Of a stretch of DNA of 64,000 bases, positions 25,011-34,026 are shown piece by piece. Each line of letters starts with the position of its first letter. Position 1 is the first letter of the stretch. A program made the translations under genes and the position numbers. The notes under the pieces are model-generated. The model did no database searches. It was not told the origin of the DNA and worked only from the letters and a program-made list of their open reading frames with translations. Source of the stretch: JASHUC01 sp963849095 (lineage in GTDB: Bacteria > Pseudomonadota > Gammaproteobacteria > Steroidobacterales > Steroidobacteraceae); NCBI GenBank assembly GCA_963849095.1, contig CAWKGA010000008.1:496001-560000 (forward strand), read 5' to 3'.

Positions 25011-25889
25011 ATGGAAATCGGATTCATCGGTCTCGGCCAAATGGGCCGGGCAATCGCCGCCAATCTCGTACGCGCCGGACACCGGCTCACCGTCTGGAAC
25101 CGCTCGCGCGGGCCGGTCGCAGAGCTCACCCAGCTCGGCGCCGCGGCCGCGGCGGAGCCCCGCGACGCGGCCCGCGGGGAAGTCCTCATGACGATGCTCG
25201 CGGACGACGGGGCGGCGCGCTCGGTCCTGCTCGAACAGGGCGTGATCGAGAGCGCCCGGCAGGGCCTCATCCACGTCAATCTCGCCACGGTGTCGGCCCA
25301 GTTCGCCGGCGAGCTCGCGCGCCTGCATCGCGAGCGCGGGCTCGCGTATGTCGCCGCCCCGGTTTTCGGGCGGCCGGATGTGGCGCGGGAGGCCAAGCTC
25401 AACGTGATCGTTGCCGGAGAGCCCTCGGCGGTCTCACGCGTCGAGCCGCTGCTGAAAGCGATCGGCGAGCGCATCTGGCCTGTCGGGAGCGAGCCGGAGC
25501 GGGCCAACGTCGTGAAGCTCGCCGGCAACTTCATGATCGCAAGTGCGCTCGAGACGATGGCCGAGGCGACCGCGCTCGCGCGCGCCTACGGCATCGAGGG
25601 CGCCCGGTTTCTCGAGATCCTGACCAGCACGCTGTTCGCATCGCCCATCTATCAGGGCTATGGCCGGATCATCGCCGAGCAGCGCTTCGAGCCCGCCGCC
25701 TTCCCCGTGCGGCTCGGGCTGAAGGACGTGCGGCTCGCCCTGCATGCGGGCGACGCGGCCCATGTCCCGATGCCGTTCGCGAGCGTCCTGCGCGACCATT
25801 TTTTGGAGGCCGTCGCCGCCGGTGAGGCGGACCTCGAATGGGCGGTCCTGGCGCGGGTCGCCGCGCGGCATGCGGGCCTAGCGAGCTAG
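25011..25889 (+). CDS. NAD(P)-dependent dehydrogenase, 3-hydroxyisobutyrate dehydrogenase family
   Basis: About 292 residues from ATG 25011, which has a CGGAG site. The N-terminus IGFIGLGQMGRAIAANLVRAGH is the Rossmann NAD(P) motif of the beta-hydroxyacid dehydrogenases. VWNRS follows, and the catalytic Lys lies in VKLAGNFMIA. The substrate motif that usually reads DAPVSGG is changed to AAPVFGRPDVA, seen in glyoxylate/succinic-semialdehyde reductase and imine-reductase-like members. It lies upstream of the Mo-hydroxylase operon with a 168-base gap. Substrate not assignable. Confidence 0.88.
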   Translation: MEIGFIGLGQMGRAIAANLVRAGHRLTVWNRSRGPVAELTQLGAAAAAEPRDAARGEVLMTMLADDGAARSVLLEQGVIESARQGLIHVNLATVSAQFAGELARLHRERGLAYVAAPVFGRPDVAREAKLNVIVAGEPSAVSRVEPLLKAIGERIWPVGSEPERANVVKLAGNFMIASALETMAEATALARAYGIEGARFLEILTSTLFASPIYQGYGRIIAEQRFEPAAFPVRLGLKDVRLALHAGDAAHVPMPFASVLRDHFLEAVAAGEADLEWAVLARVAARHAGLAS

Positions 25890-25953
25890 GCCCTCGGCGG
25901 CCGCGCGCGGGCGTCGGCCTCCGGCCCGTTCGATCCGCCCCGGAACGGCTCTC

Positions 25954-25959
25954 TTGACA
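25954..25959 (+). promoter_or_regulatory. Possible -35 element ahead of the iorAB-like operon
   Basis: A perfect TTGACA is present about 100 bases before the first gene of the operon. No good -10 box follows at 16-18 bases; TAAAGT occurs further downstream at about 25995. The element may belong to an activator-dependent promoter or be chance. Confidence 0.25.
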
Positions 25960-26057
25960 ATACATGACGCTCGGCGCGGGGCCCCCAATCTGGTAAAGTC
26001 GCGACGGCGAGGCCGCGCCCGCGTGCCTTGGGGAAGGTCACAACACAGGACCCGAGC

Positions 26058-26537
26058 ATGAGCTACACCATCAACGTGAATGGCAAGGCGGAGACGGTCG
26101 ATGTGGACGGCAGCACCCCGCTGCTGTGGGTCCTGCGGGACGTGCTGGACCTCAAGGGCAGCAAGTTCGGCTGCGGCATGGGCCTCTGCGGGGCCTGTAC
26201 GGTCCACCTGAACGGCATGGCGACCCGCTCGTGCATCACCCCCATATCCATGGTGGGCTCGGCCGCGGTGACCACCATCGAGGGGGTCGGCGCGAGTCCG
26301 GTCGGCCAGAAGGTGCAGGCGGCGTGGATCCAGCTCGATGTGCCCCAGTGCGGGTACTGCCAGGCCGGCCAGATCATGGCGGCCACCGCGCTGCTCACCG
26401 GCACGGCGCGTCCAACCGACGGCGACATTGACGATGCGATGAGCGGCAACCTCTGCCGCTGCTACACCTACACCCGCATCCGCGCCGCCATCAAGCAGGC
26501 GGCGGGCTTGCCCACCGCGGACACGAGGGAGGTTTGA
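26058..26537 (+). CDS. [2Fe-2S] subunit of a molybdenum hydroxylase (isoquinoline 1-oxidoreductase alpha type)
   Basis: About 159 residues from ATG 26058. The plant-ferredoxin-type cluster has Cys39, Cys44, Cys47 (CGMGLCGAC) and Cys59. The second cluster domain has CGYC (98-101) and CRC near the C-terminus. This is the small subunit that passes electrons from the molybdenum site to the acceptor. It is followed at two bases by the Tat-exported large subunit. There is no separate FAD subunit, which is the IorAB two-subunit layout. Such enzymes hydroxylate N-heterocycles or oxidise aldehydes. Confidence 0.92.
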   Translation: MSYTINVNGKAETVDVDGSTPLLWVLRDVLDLKGSKFGCGMGLCGACTVHLNGMATRSCITPISMVGSAAVTTIEGVGASPVGQKVQAAWIQLDVPQCGYCQAGQIMAATALLTGTARPTDGDIDDAMSGNLCRCYTYTRIRAAIKQAAGLPTADTREV

Positions 26538-26539
26538 CC

Positions 26540-28861
26540 ATGGCACGCCTACGCGCTGTCGAGACGTTCGAGAAGGGAGCCGGCGCGAACCCTGCCGGCC
26601 GCGACCCGGTGAGCCGGCGAACCTTCCTCGCCGCGAGCGTTGCCGCAAGCGGCGGCCTGCTCATCGACTTCAGTGTGCCCGTGTTTGCCAACACGGCGGC
26701 CGGCGCTCGGCGCCGCTACACCCTCAACGCCTACATCCAGATCGATCCCGACAGCACCGTCACCATCATGTCGAAGTGTCCCGAGATCGGCCAGGGCATC
26801 AAGACGTCGCTGCCGATGGTCGTCGCGGAAGAGCTCGATGCGGACTGGAAGAACGTCGTGACGGAGACGGCCCCGGTCGACGCCAGAACCTACGGCGCGC
26901 AGTTCGCGGGAGGCAGCTTCTCTACCCCGATGAACTACGAGCCGCTGCGGCGCGTCGGCGCGACGGCCCGCGAGATGCTCGTCACCGCCGCGGCGCAGAC
27001 CTGGCATATCAAGCCGGATCAATGCGACACCTCGATCCCCGGGTTCGTGAGGCACACGGGAACCGGGCGCAAGCTGAGCTACGGCGCCCTCAGCGCGAGA
27101 GCCTCGGCGATCAAGGTCGACATGCGTGCCGTGAAGGTCAAGGACCCGAAGGATTTTCGCATCATCGGCAAGCCCATCAGCGGCGTCGACAACCCGCTCA
27201 TCGTCACGGGCCAGCCGCTGTTCGGCATCGACGTGTCCGTGCCCGGGATGAAGTACGCCGTGTTCGAGAAGTGCCCGGTGTTCGGCGGCAGGCCCGTCAG
27301 TGCGAACCTCGCTGAGATCAAGGCGCTGCCCGGTATCCACGATGCGTTCATCGTCCCGGGCGCACATCCGAACGGCCTGCCGGACGGCATGGCCATCACG
27401 CTCCAGGACGGCATCGCCATCGTCGGCGACACCTGGTGGGCGGCCAATGCGGCGCTCGACAAGCTCATCGTCCAGTGGGACGAGGGGCCGGTCGCGAGCC
27501 AGAGCACCGAGGCGTTCGACCGGATGGCGGTCGACCTATCGACCAAGCCGCCGGGCAAGATGATCCGCAGCGATGGAGACGTCGACAAAGCCTTCGCGAG
27601 CGCCGCGAAGGTGATCGAAGGCCAGTACGCGTATCCGCTGGTTGCGCACACGCCGCTCGAGCCCATGAATGCCACCGCGCGGGTGGCGGACGGCAAAGCC
27701 GAGGTCTGGGCGCCCACTCAGAACCCGGGAGCGGGCCAGGGCGCGGTCGCGAAGATCCTCGGCATCCCCCCGAGCAACGTGACGGTGCACATGACGCGGG
27801 CCGGCGGCGGATTCGGCAGACGGCTCGGCTCGGAGTACATGGTCGAGGCGGCGGTCATCGCCAAGATGACGGGCTTCCCCGTCAAGGTGCTGCGGAACCG
27901 CAAGCAGGACATCCAGCACGAGTTCTACCGGCCCGCGGGCTACCATTACTTCAAGGCAGGGATCGACTCCGCGGGAACGCTCGTCGCGTTCCGGGACCAT
28001 TTCGTCTCGTTCACGGGCGACGGCGAGAAGTTCTCGGACAGCGCCGACATGGGGGGCGATGAGTTCCCGGCCCGCTTCGTGCCGAATCTCCAGTACGGCG
28101 CATCGATGATGCTTCTCGGCGTGCCGACCGGGCCGATGCGGGCACCGGGGGCCAATGCGCTCGGCTACGCCTTCCAGTCCTTCCTCGATGAGGTGGCGAT
28201 CGCGGCCGGCAAAGACCCGATCCAGTGGCGCATCGATCTGTTCAACACCAAGCACCTCGTTCCGATCCCGCCTCCTCCACGCGGACGAGGGGGACGCCGC
28301 GGCGGCGGCGGCGGCTTGTTCGCGATGATGCCGGGGTTCGATCCGAAGCGGGCCGTCGGCGTGCTCGAACTGGTACGGGACAAGTCCGGCTGGGGCCAGC
28401 GCAAGCTGCCGTCGCGCACGGGCATGGGTGCCGCGTTCTACTACAGCCACTTGGGCTACGTCGCCCAGGTGGTTCAGGTGACCGTCGCACGAGAAGGGAT
28501 TGTGAAGCTCGACAAGGTCTGGGTCGCGGCCGACATCGGCCGGCAGATCGTCAACCCGAGCGGCGCGATCAACCAAATACAGGGCGGCTCGCTCGACGGC
28601 ATCTCCCAGGCGCTCGGGCAGGCGATCACGATCGACCGCGGGCGGGTGGTGCAGACCAACTTCGACGATTACACGCTGCTGCGCATGAACCAGGCGCCGC
28701 CGGTGGACGTGCACTTCAACATCACGGACAACATGGTGACCGGCATCGGCGAGCCCGCTGTCCCGCCCATCATCCCGGCGCTCTGCAATGCGATCACCGC
28801 CGCGACGGGCAAGCGGGTTCGCAAGCTCCCGGTCGATCCGTCGCAGCTGGTCGAGACCTGA
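26540..28861 (+). CDS. Molybdopterin large subunit of the hydroxylase (isoquinoline 1-oxidoreductase beta type)
   Basis: About 773 residues from ATG 26540 (GGAGG upstream; the preceding gene stops two bases earlier). A twin-arginine signal (SRRTFLAASVAASGG, Arg26-27) shows export of the folded complex; the small subunit must travel with it. The cofactor domain shows GGGFGRRLGSEYMVEA and MRAPGANALGYAFQSFLDE. The late GIGEPAVPPIIPA holds the catalytic Glu. A Gly/Arg-rich insertion (RGRGGRRGGGGG) lies about residue 580. The domain order matches the single-chain IorB type. The periplasmic substrate may be an aromatic aldehyde or N-heterocycle; unproven. Confidence 0.9.
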   Translation: MARLRAVETFEKGAGANPAGRDPVSRRTFLAASVAASGGLLIDFSVPVFANTAAGARRRYTLNAYIQIDPDSTVTIMSKCPEIGQGIKTSLPMVVAEELDADWKNVVTETAPVDARTYGAQFAGGSFSTPMNYEPLRRVGATAREMLVTAAAQTWHIKPDQCDTSIPGFVRHTGTGRKLSYGALSARASAIKVDMRAVKVKDPKDFRIIGKPISGVDNPLIVTGQPLFGIDVSVPGMKYAVFEKCPVFGGRPVSANLAEIKALPGIHDAFIVPGAHPNGLPDGMAITLQDGIAIVGDTWWAANAALDKLIVQWDEGPVASQSTEAFDRMAVDLSTKPPGKMIRSDGDVDKAFASAAKVIEGQYAYPLVAHTPLEPMNATARVADGKAEVWAPTQNPGAGQGAVAKILGIPPSNVTVHMTRAGGGFGRRLGSEYMVEAAVIAKMTGFPVKVLRNRKQDIQHEFYRPAGYHYFKAGIDSAGTLVAFRDHFVSFTGDGEKFSDSADMGGDEFPARFVPNLQYGASMMLLGVPTGPMRAPGANALGYAFQSFLDEVAIAAGKDPIQWRIDLFNTKHLVPIPPPPRGRGGRRGGGGGLFAMMPGFDPKRAVGVLELVRDKSGWGQRKLPSRTGMGAAFYYSHLGYVAQVVQVTVAREGIVKLDKVWVAADIGRQIVNPSGAINQIQGGSLDGISQALGQAITIDRGRVVQTNFDDYTLLRMNQAPPVDVHFNITDNMVTGIGEPAVPPIIPALCNAITAATGKRVRKLPVDPSQLVET

Positions 28862-28916
28862 GGCTCCGACGCCGTTCCCCGGGGCGATCGCGGCGGGGAG
28901 CGGCGGCGATGCGAGC

Positions 28917-30401
28917 ATGAGCACTTCCGCAGCCGGGCCGGTTGGCGAGCGTTCGTCCGCCGACGACCGCTCCTACGCGATGCTCATCGACGGTGAGTGG
29001 CTCCGAGCAAGCGCGGGCGCGGAGTTTCACTGCGTCGATCCCTACACCGAGGAAACCTGGGGCCGAATCCCGGAGGCCGACGCGGCCGACGTGGACCGCG
29101 CCGTATCCGCCGCGCGCCGCGCGTTCGATCGGGACGGCTGGCCGCAGACGCCGCCGGCGCGGCGCGCTGCGATGCTGCGCCGGCTGGCTGAGCTCATCGA
29201 GTCGAGCGCCGAGGCGCTCACCTACCAGCAGATCCGGGAGAACGGGAAGCTCGTGAGCGAGATGCGCCCGGGCACTGACCTGATCGCACGCTCCTGCAAC
29301 TACTTCGCGGGACTCGCGGAGACGACCGGCGGCGTCACGGTGCCCACCCCGGGGTTCACCACCTACACCGTGCGCGAGCCGATCGGAGTGATCGCGGCCG
29401 TGACGCCCTGGAACTCTCCGCTCCTGCTGCTCGGCTGGAAGCTCTTTCCGGCCCTTGCGGCGGGCAACACGGTGGTCATCAAGCCGTCGGAGGTGACCCC
29501 GACCTCCACGCTCAAGCTCGCCGAGCTCGTCGCGGAAGCGGGATTCCCGCGGGGTGTGGTGAACGTGGTGACCGGTCACGGCAATCCGACCGGCGCGGCG
29601 CTCGCGAGCCATCCCGGAGTGGACAAGATCGCGTTCACCGGATCCACCGCGGCTGGCAAGGCCATCGCGCGGGCCGCGGCGGACCGGTGCGCTCGCGTAT
29701 CGCTCGAGCTCGGCGGCAAGTCGCCCAACATTCTCTTCGCGGACGCGAATGTGAGCGCCGCCGTGGACGGCGTGATCGCGGGGATCTTCGCCGCGACCGG
29801 CCAGACCTGCGTCGCGGGCTCGCGAGTGCTCGTCGAGCGCCGTATTTACAGCGAGGTGGCCGATCTGCTCGTGAGGCGGGCGCGCGAGCTCGAGCCGGGA
29901 GATCCTCTCGATCCCGCGACACGGCTGGGGCCAGTCGCCTCGAGGGCGCAGCTCGAGAAGATCCTGCGCTACTTCGAGATCGCGAAGGAGGAGGGGCTCG
30001 AGCGGCTCGCTGGCGGCCGCCGGCTGGATCGGCCGGGCTTCTTCGTGGAGCCGACGGTGTACGGCAACGTCCCGAACCGCTGCCGGATCGCTTGCGAGGA
30101 GATCTTCGGCCCGGTGGCCGCGCTCATTCCCTTCGACGGCGAGGACGAGGCGGTCGCGATCGCCAACGACACGCCCTTCGGGCTCGCCGCCGGGATCTGG
30201 ACGGAGAGCGTCCGGCGCGCACACAGGATGGTCCCGCGCCTGCGCGCGGGCACCGTGTGGGTGAACAACTACCGTCAGATGACGTACGGAGTACCCTTCG
30301 GAGGCTTCCGGCAAAGCGGGATCGGCCGGGAGCTCGGACCGGAGGCGCTCAACGAGTTCACCGAGGTCAAGAGCGTCTGGATCGACGCGGGCGGCCCGTA
30401 G
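28917..30401 (+). CDS. NAD(P)-dependent aldehyde dehydrogenase, paralogue 2
   Basis: About 494 residues from ATG 28917. Full-length ALDH with TPWNSPLLL, VVIKPSEVTPTST, FTGSTAAGK, general-base Glu in LELGGKSPN, catalytic Cys in TGQTCVAGSR and the PFGGFRQSGIGRELG end motif. It is of the betaine/benzaldehyde/vanillin dehydrogenase type. It stands between the Mo-hydroxylase and CCO2, 13 bases before the latter, so a role in oxidising the aldehyde made by CCO2 is plausible. The start lacks a strong ribosome site. Confidence 0.92.
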   Translation: MSTSAAGPVGERSSADDRSYAMLIDGEWLRASAGAEFHCVDPYTEETWGRIPEADAADVDRAVSAARRAFDRDGWPQTPPARRAAMLRRLAELIESSAEALTYQQIRENGKLVSEMRPGTDLIARSCNYFAGLAETTGGVTVPTPGFTTYTVREPIGVIAAVTPWNSPLLLLGWKLFPALAAGNTVVIKPSEVTPTSTLKLAELVAEAGFPRGVVNVVTGHGNPTGAALASHPGVDKIAFTGSTAAGKAIARAAADRCARVSLELGGKSPNILFADANVSAAVDGVIAGIFAATGQTCVAGSRVLVERRIYSEVADLLVRRARELEPGDPLDPATRLGPVASRAQLEKILRYFEIAKEEGLERLAGGRRLDRPGFFVEPTVYGNVPNRCRIACEEIFGPVAALIPFDGEDEAVAIANDTPFGLAAGIWTESVRRAHRMVPRLRAGTVWVNNYRQMTYGVPFGGFRQSGIGRELGPEALNEFTEVKSVWIDAGGP

Positions 30402-30414
30402 CCGAGCGCCGCGC

Positions 30415-31872
30415 ATGTCCCAGCGGTTTCCGCCTACTGCGACCTTTTCGGGCTACAACGAGCCGCGCCGCATCGAGGCGGACGTGTTCGACCTCGAGGT
30501 GGACGGGGAGCTGCCGAGCGAGCTCGACGGCACCTTCTACCGCTGCGGTCCGGATCCGTGCTTTCCGCCGCGCCTGGGCGATGACATCAACATCAACGGC
30601 GACGGCATGGTGATGATGTTCCGCTTCGCGGACGGACACGTGGACCTGAGGAGCCGCTACGTCCGCACCGAGAAGTTCCAGCTCGAGCGGGCGGCGCGCA
30701 AGGCGCTCTACGGAGCGTACCGCAATCCGTTCACCGACGATCCAAGCGTCGCCGGCAAGGACCGGACCACGGCGAACACCAATGTCGTGTTTCACGCGGG
30801 GCGCCTCTTCGCGCTGAAGGAGGACGGTCTGCCGCACGAGCTCGATCCGGACACGCTCGAGACTCGGGGACGCTTCGACTACGGGGGGAAGCTCAAGAGC
30901 TTCACGGCGACCGCGCATCCGAAGATCGATCCCGCGACCGGCGAGATGATCTCCCACGGCTACGAGGCGCGCGGACTCGCAACGCGCGACATCTCCCTGC
31001 AGTTCGTCTCGCCCCGCGGCGAGCTGCTCCGTGAGGACCTGTTCCTCGCGCCCTACGTCAGCATGATTCACGACTGGGCGGTCACCTCCCGCCACCTCGT
31101 CTTCCCGCTGATGCCGACGACGGCCGACGCGGAGCGCATGCGCCGGGGCGGGCCCCACTGGGTGTTCGAGCCTCACCTCGACGCCGAGATCGGCGTCATG
31201 CGCCGCGACGCGGACGTGGCGGCGCTACGCTGGTACCGCGTGCCCTCGTGCGGCGTCGGCCACATCCTCAATGCCTTCAGCGAGGGCGATCGGCTCTACG
31301 TCGACATCTTCGTGAGCGAGCACAATCAGTTCCCGTTCATCGCCAACACGGACGGAAGCCCGTTCGATCGCGAGAAGAGCACGCCCCGGCTCACGCGCTG
31401 GACGTTCGACCTGTCGCGGCCGCAGGGGACCTTCGAGTCGCGCACCCTGTTCGCCGACTTCATGGAGATGCCGGCGATCGACCCGCGCTATCAAATGCAC
31501 CCGTACCGCCATGGGTTCTGCACGGTCGTCGATCCCGCGAGGCCGCTCGACGTGGCCGGCACCATCGGTGTCGGCTGGAACACGCTGGTGCACGTCGATG
31601 TGGCGACCGGCCGGATCGATCGTTACTACGTGGGCGAGAAGACCACGTGCCAGGAGCCGTGCTTCGCGCCGCGGTCGCCCGGCGCGCCGGAGGGCGACGG
31701 CTTCATCCTGTCGCAGCTCACCCGATTCGACGGCCAACTGCGCACGGAGATCATCGTGCTCGATGCGCAGCGCATCGCCGACGGTCCGATCGCGATCATC
31801 AGGGTGCCGTTATGCCTGCGGGCGGCCGTGCACGGAAACTGGGTTCCACGGAGCGCTCGCCATGCCGCCTGA
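30415..31872 (+). CDS. Carotenoid-oxygenase-family dioxygenase (lignostilbene-dioxygenase-like), paralogue 2
   Basis: 485 residues. Four Fe-binding histidines: H168 (TAHPKIDP), H219 (IHDWAVT), H283 (VGHILNAF), H473 (VHGNW). Y102 in AYRNPFTDDP and K135 in LKEDG match the phenol-binding Tyr101/Lys134 of the stilbene-cleaving NOV1/LSD type in both spacing and numbering. That supports a hydroxylated phenylalkene substrate. There is no signal peptide. Unlike CCO1 and CCO3 it has no small Tat gene downstream. Instead its last 11 bases overlap the methyltransferase-like gene. Confidence 0.9.
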   Translation: MSQRFPPTATFSGYNEPRRIEADVFDLEVDGELPSELDGTFYRCGPDPCFPPRLGDDININGDGMVMMFRFADGHVDLRSRYVRTEKFQLERAARKALYGAYRNPFTDDPSVAGKDRTTANTNVVFHAGRLFALKEDGLPHELDPDTLETRGRFDYGGKLKSFTATAHPKIDPATGEMISHGYEARGLATRDISLQFVSPRGELLREDLFLAPYVSMIHDWAVTSRHLVFPLMPTTADAERMRRGGPHWVFEPHLDAEIGVMRRDADVAALRWYRVPSCGVGHILNAFSEGDRLYVDIFVSEHNQFPFIANTDGSPFDREKSTPRLTRWTFDLSRPQGTFESRTLFADFMEMPAIDPRYQMHPYRHGFCTVVDPARPLDVAGTIGVGWNTLVHVDVATGRIDRYYVGEKTTCQEPCFAPRSPGAPEGDGFILSQLTRFDGQLRTEIIVLDAQRIADGPIAIIRVPLCLRAAVHGNWVPRSARHAA

Positions 31873-33031
31873 AGATAGCCGTCCACTCGAGCGCAGCCGC
31901 CCTCCCTTCCGCGCGGAGCACGTGGGAAGCCTCCTGCGGCCACCGCAGCTCCTCGCCGCCCGCGAGGGGCGTGCCGAGGGGCAGCTCTCGGCGGCCGAGC
32001 TCGCGGGCATCGAGGACGACGCGATTCGCGACATCGTGCGGCGGCAGGAGGAGACCGGACTTGAAGCGGTGACCGACGGGGAGTTCCGGCGCGCGGCCTG
32101 GCAGACCGATTTCCTCAACCAGTTCACGAACGTCGTCGTGTCCCGGTCGACCGTGCACGTCAGCTTCCACACCGAGCAGGGCGACATCGACCGACGGCCG
32201 TCGGCGCCCAAGGTGACCGGCAAGCTCGCGCGGCCCCGGCCAATCTTCGTGGAGCACTTTCGATTTCTGCGCTCGGTCGCCCGCGCCGTGCCGAAGCTGA
32301 CGATTCCCTCGCCGAGCCTCCTGCACTTCCGGGGCGGGCGCCAGGCGGTGGACGAGAGCGCTTATCCGGATATCGAGGAGTTCTACTCCGATGTCGCAAG
32401 AGTGTACGCGGAGGAGATCGCCGATCTCGCCGCCGCGGGCTGCCGCTACCTGCAGATCGACGAGGTCAACTTCGCTTACCTGTGCGATTCGAGGCTGAGG
32501 GAGGAGGTGCGCCGCTTCGGCGAGGATCCCGACCGGTTGCCGCTCACGTATGCGCGGCTCATCAACCGAACGATCGAGGCCCGCCCCCGGGACATGACCG
32601 TCGGCATGCACCTGTGCCGCGGCAACTTCGAGAGCGCGTGGCTCGCGGAGGGAGGCTACGAGCCGGTCGCGGAAGTCCTGTTCAACGCCGTCGACGTGGA
32701 CGCCTACTTCCTCGAGTACGACACCGACCGCGCGGGAGACTTCCGGCCGCTGCGCTTCGTGCCGAAAGGCAAGACCGTCGTGCTCGGCCTCGTGACGACG
32801 AAGCGCGGCGCTCTCGAGAGCGCCGACGATCTGAAGCGGCGCATCGACGAAGCATCCCGCTACCTGCCGCTCGAGCAGCTCGCGTTGAGCCCGCAATGCG
32901 GCTTCGCGAGCGCCGGTCGCGGCAACCATCTCACGCTCGAGGAGCAGATGGCGAAGCTGCGCCTCATCGTCGAGGTGGCGCGGCAGGTCTGGGGACCGGA
33001 AGCACCGGGACGGGGAGTCTCGGCACGATGA
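31862..33031 (+). CDS. MetE C-terminal-like cobalamin-independent methyltransferase
   Basis: About 389 residues starting inside the CCO2 end (ATG 31862). It matches the zinc-containing C-terminal half of methionine synthase MetE, as a free-standing protein of the YxjG type. The zinc set is H250 and C252 (GMHLCRGN), probably E285, and C346 (SPQCGF). QIDEVNF and FRAEHVGSLLRP are also family patterns. No N-terminal MetE domain exists. The operon contains a CCO and a decarboxylase-like gene, not sulphur genes, so a methyl transfer from a methoxylated aromatic is possible. That is inference; a methionine role remains the default alternative. Confidence 0.85.
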   Translation: MPPEDSRPLERSRPPFRAEHVGSLLRPPQLLAAREGRAEGQLSAAELAGIEDDAIRDIVRRQEETGLEAVTDGEFRRAAWQTDFLNQFTNVVVSRSTVHVSFHTEQGDIDRRPSAPKVTGKLARPRPIFVEHFRFLRSVARAVPKLTIPSPSLLHFRGGRQAVDESAYPDIEEFYSDVARVYAEEIADLAAAGCRYLQIDEVNFAYLCDSRLREEVRRFGEDPDRLPLTYARLINRTIEARPRDMTVGMHLCRGNFESAWLAEGGYEPVAEVLFNAVDVDAYFLEYDTDRAGDFRPLRFVPKGKTVVLGLVTTKRGALESADDLKRRIDEASRYLPLEQLALSPQCGFASAGRGNHLTLEEQMAKLRLIVEVARQVWGPEAPGRGVSAR

Positions 33032-34017
33032 AGCTCGACCTTTCCATCGCCATCGGCGACTACGATCGCGTTCGTCCGCTCGTCGACGGGACGGTGGAGA
33101 TCGACGGCGTGAGGCCGATCTTCATGCTGCTCTCGCCGGAGGAGATCTTCTTCCGCGCGCTGCGCCACGCCGACTTCGATGTCTGCGAGCTCTCGCTCAG
33201 CAGCTTCACGCTCCGGACGGCGAGGGGCGACAACCCCTACGTGGGTGTGCCGGTCTTCCCGTCGCGCGCCTTTCGCCACACGGCGATCGTCGTCCGCACG
33301 GATCGCGGCATCCGCGCGCCGGCGGATCTGAAGGGCCGCCGGATCGGAACGCCGGAATATCAGCTCACCGCGTGCGTCTGGGCGCGCGCGCTGCTGCAGG
33401 ACGAGTTCGGCGTGAAGCCGTCCGATGTGATCTGGGTGCGCGGAGGCATGGAGCAGCCCGGACGGGTGGAGAAGGTCCGCCTCGATCTGCCGCCGGACGT
33501 TCGACTGGAGCCGGCGCCGCCGGATTGCACGCTGTCGCGCATGCTCGAGCAGGGGGATATCGACGGGATCGTGGGCCCCCGGCTGCCCGCGTGCTTCGGC
33601 AAGCCCGGCTCACCGGTCGGATGGCTGTTTGCGGACCCGAGAAGCGCCGCGATCGACTACTTCCGGCGCACCGGCATCTTTCCCATCATGCACGTGCTCG
33701 GCGTGCGGCGCGCGCTCGCGGAGCGGCATCCCTGGCTGCCAGCGTCGCTCGCCAAGGCGTTCGATCGGGCGAAGGCCGCCGCCTTGGCCCATCTTGGCGA
33801 CACCTCCGCTGCGAAGGTGATGCTGCCGTTCGTGGAGGAACAGTTGCTCGCGGTGCGCCGCGAGATGGGCGAGGACTACTGGCCCTACGGGCTCGAGCCG
33901 AACCGCAAGGCGCTCGAGGCCTTCCTGCGCCACCATCACGAGCAGGGACTCTCGGCGCGCCGGGTCGCGGTGGAGGAGTTGTTCCACCCGGGGTCGGTCG
34001 AGACCTTCAAGGTCTGA
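33028..34017 (+). CDS. 4,5-dihydroxyphthalate decarboxylase-like protein (periplasmic-binding-protein fold)
   Basis: About 329 residues. The start overlaps the upstream stop (ATGA). It begins LDLSIAIGDYDRVRPLVDG and continues SPEEIFFRALRHADFDVCELS, the Pht5-type pattern of 4,5-dihydroxyphthalate decarboxylase. The later half resembles type-2 substrate-binding proteins (LKGRRIGTPEY). There is no signal peptide, so an enzyme in the cytoplasm is more likely than a transport receptor. Many homologues are annotated from this one enzyme and probably decarboxylate other aromatic acids. It is the last gene of the operon and is convergent with the next one. Confidence 0.8.
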   Translation: MKLDLSIAIGDYDRVRPLVDGTVEIDGVRPIFMLLSPEEIFFRALRHADFDVCELSLSSFTLRTARGDNPYVGVPVFPSRAFRHTAIVVRTDRGIRAPADLKGRRIGTPEYQLTACVWARALLQDEFGVKPSDVIWVRGGMEQPGRVEKVRLDLPPDVRLEPAPPDCTLSRMLEQGDIDGIVGPRLPACFGKPGSPVGWLFADPRSAAIDYFRRTGIFPIMHVLGVRRALAERHPWLPASLAKAFDRAKAAALAHLGDTSAAKVMLPFVEEQLLAVRREMGEDYWPYGLEPNRKALEAFLRHHHEQGLSARRVAVEELFHPGSVETFKV

Positions 34018-34026
34018 CCGCGGGCC

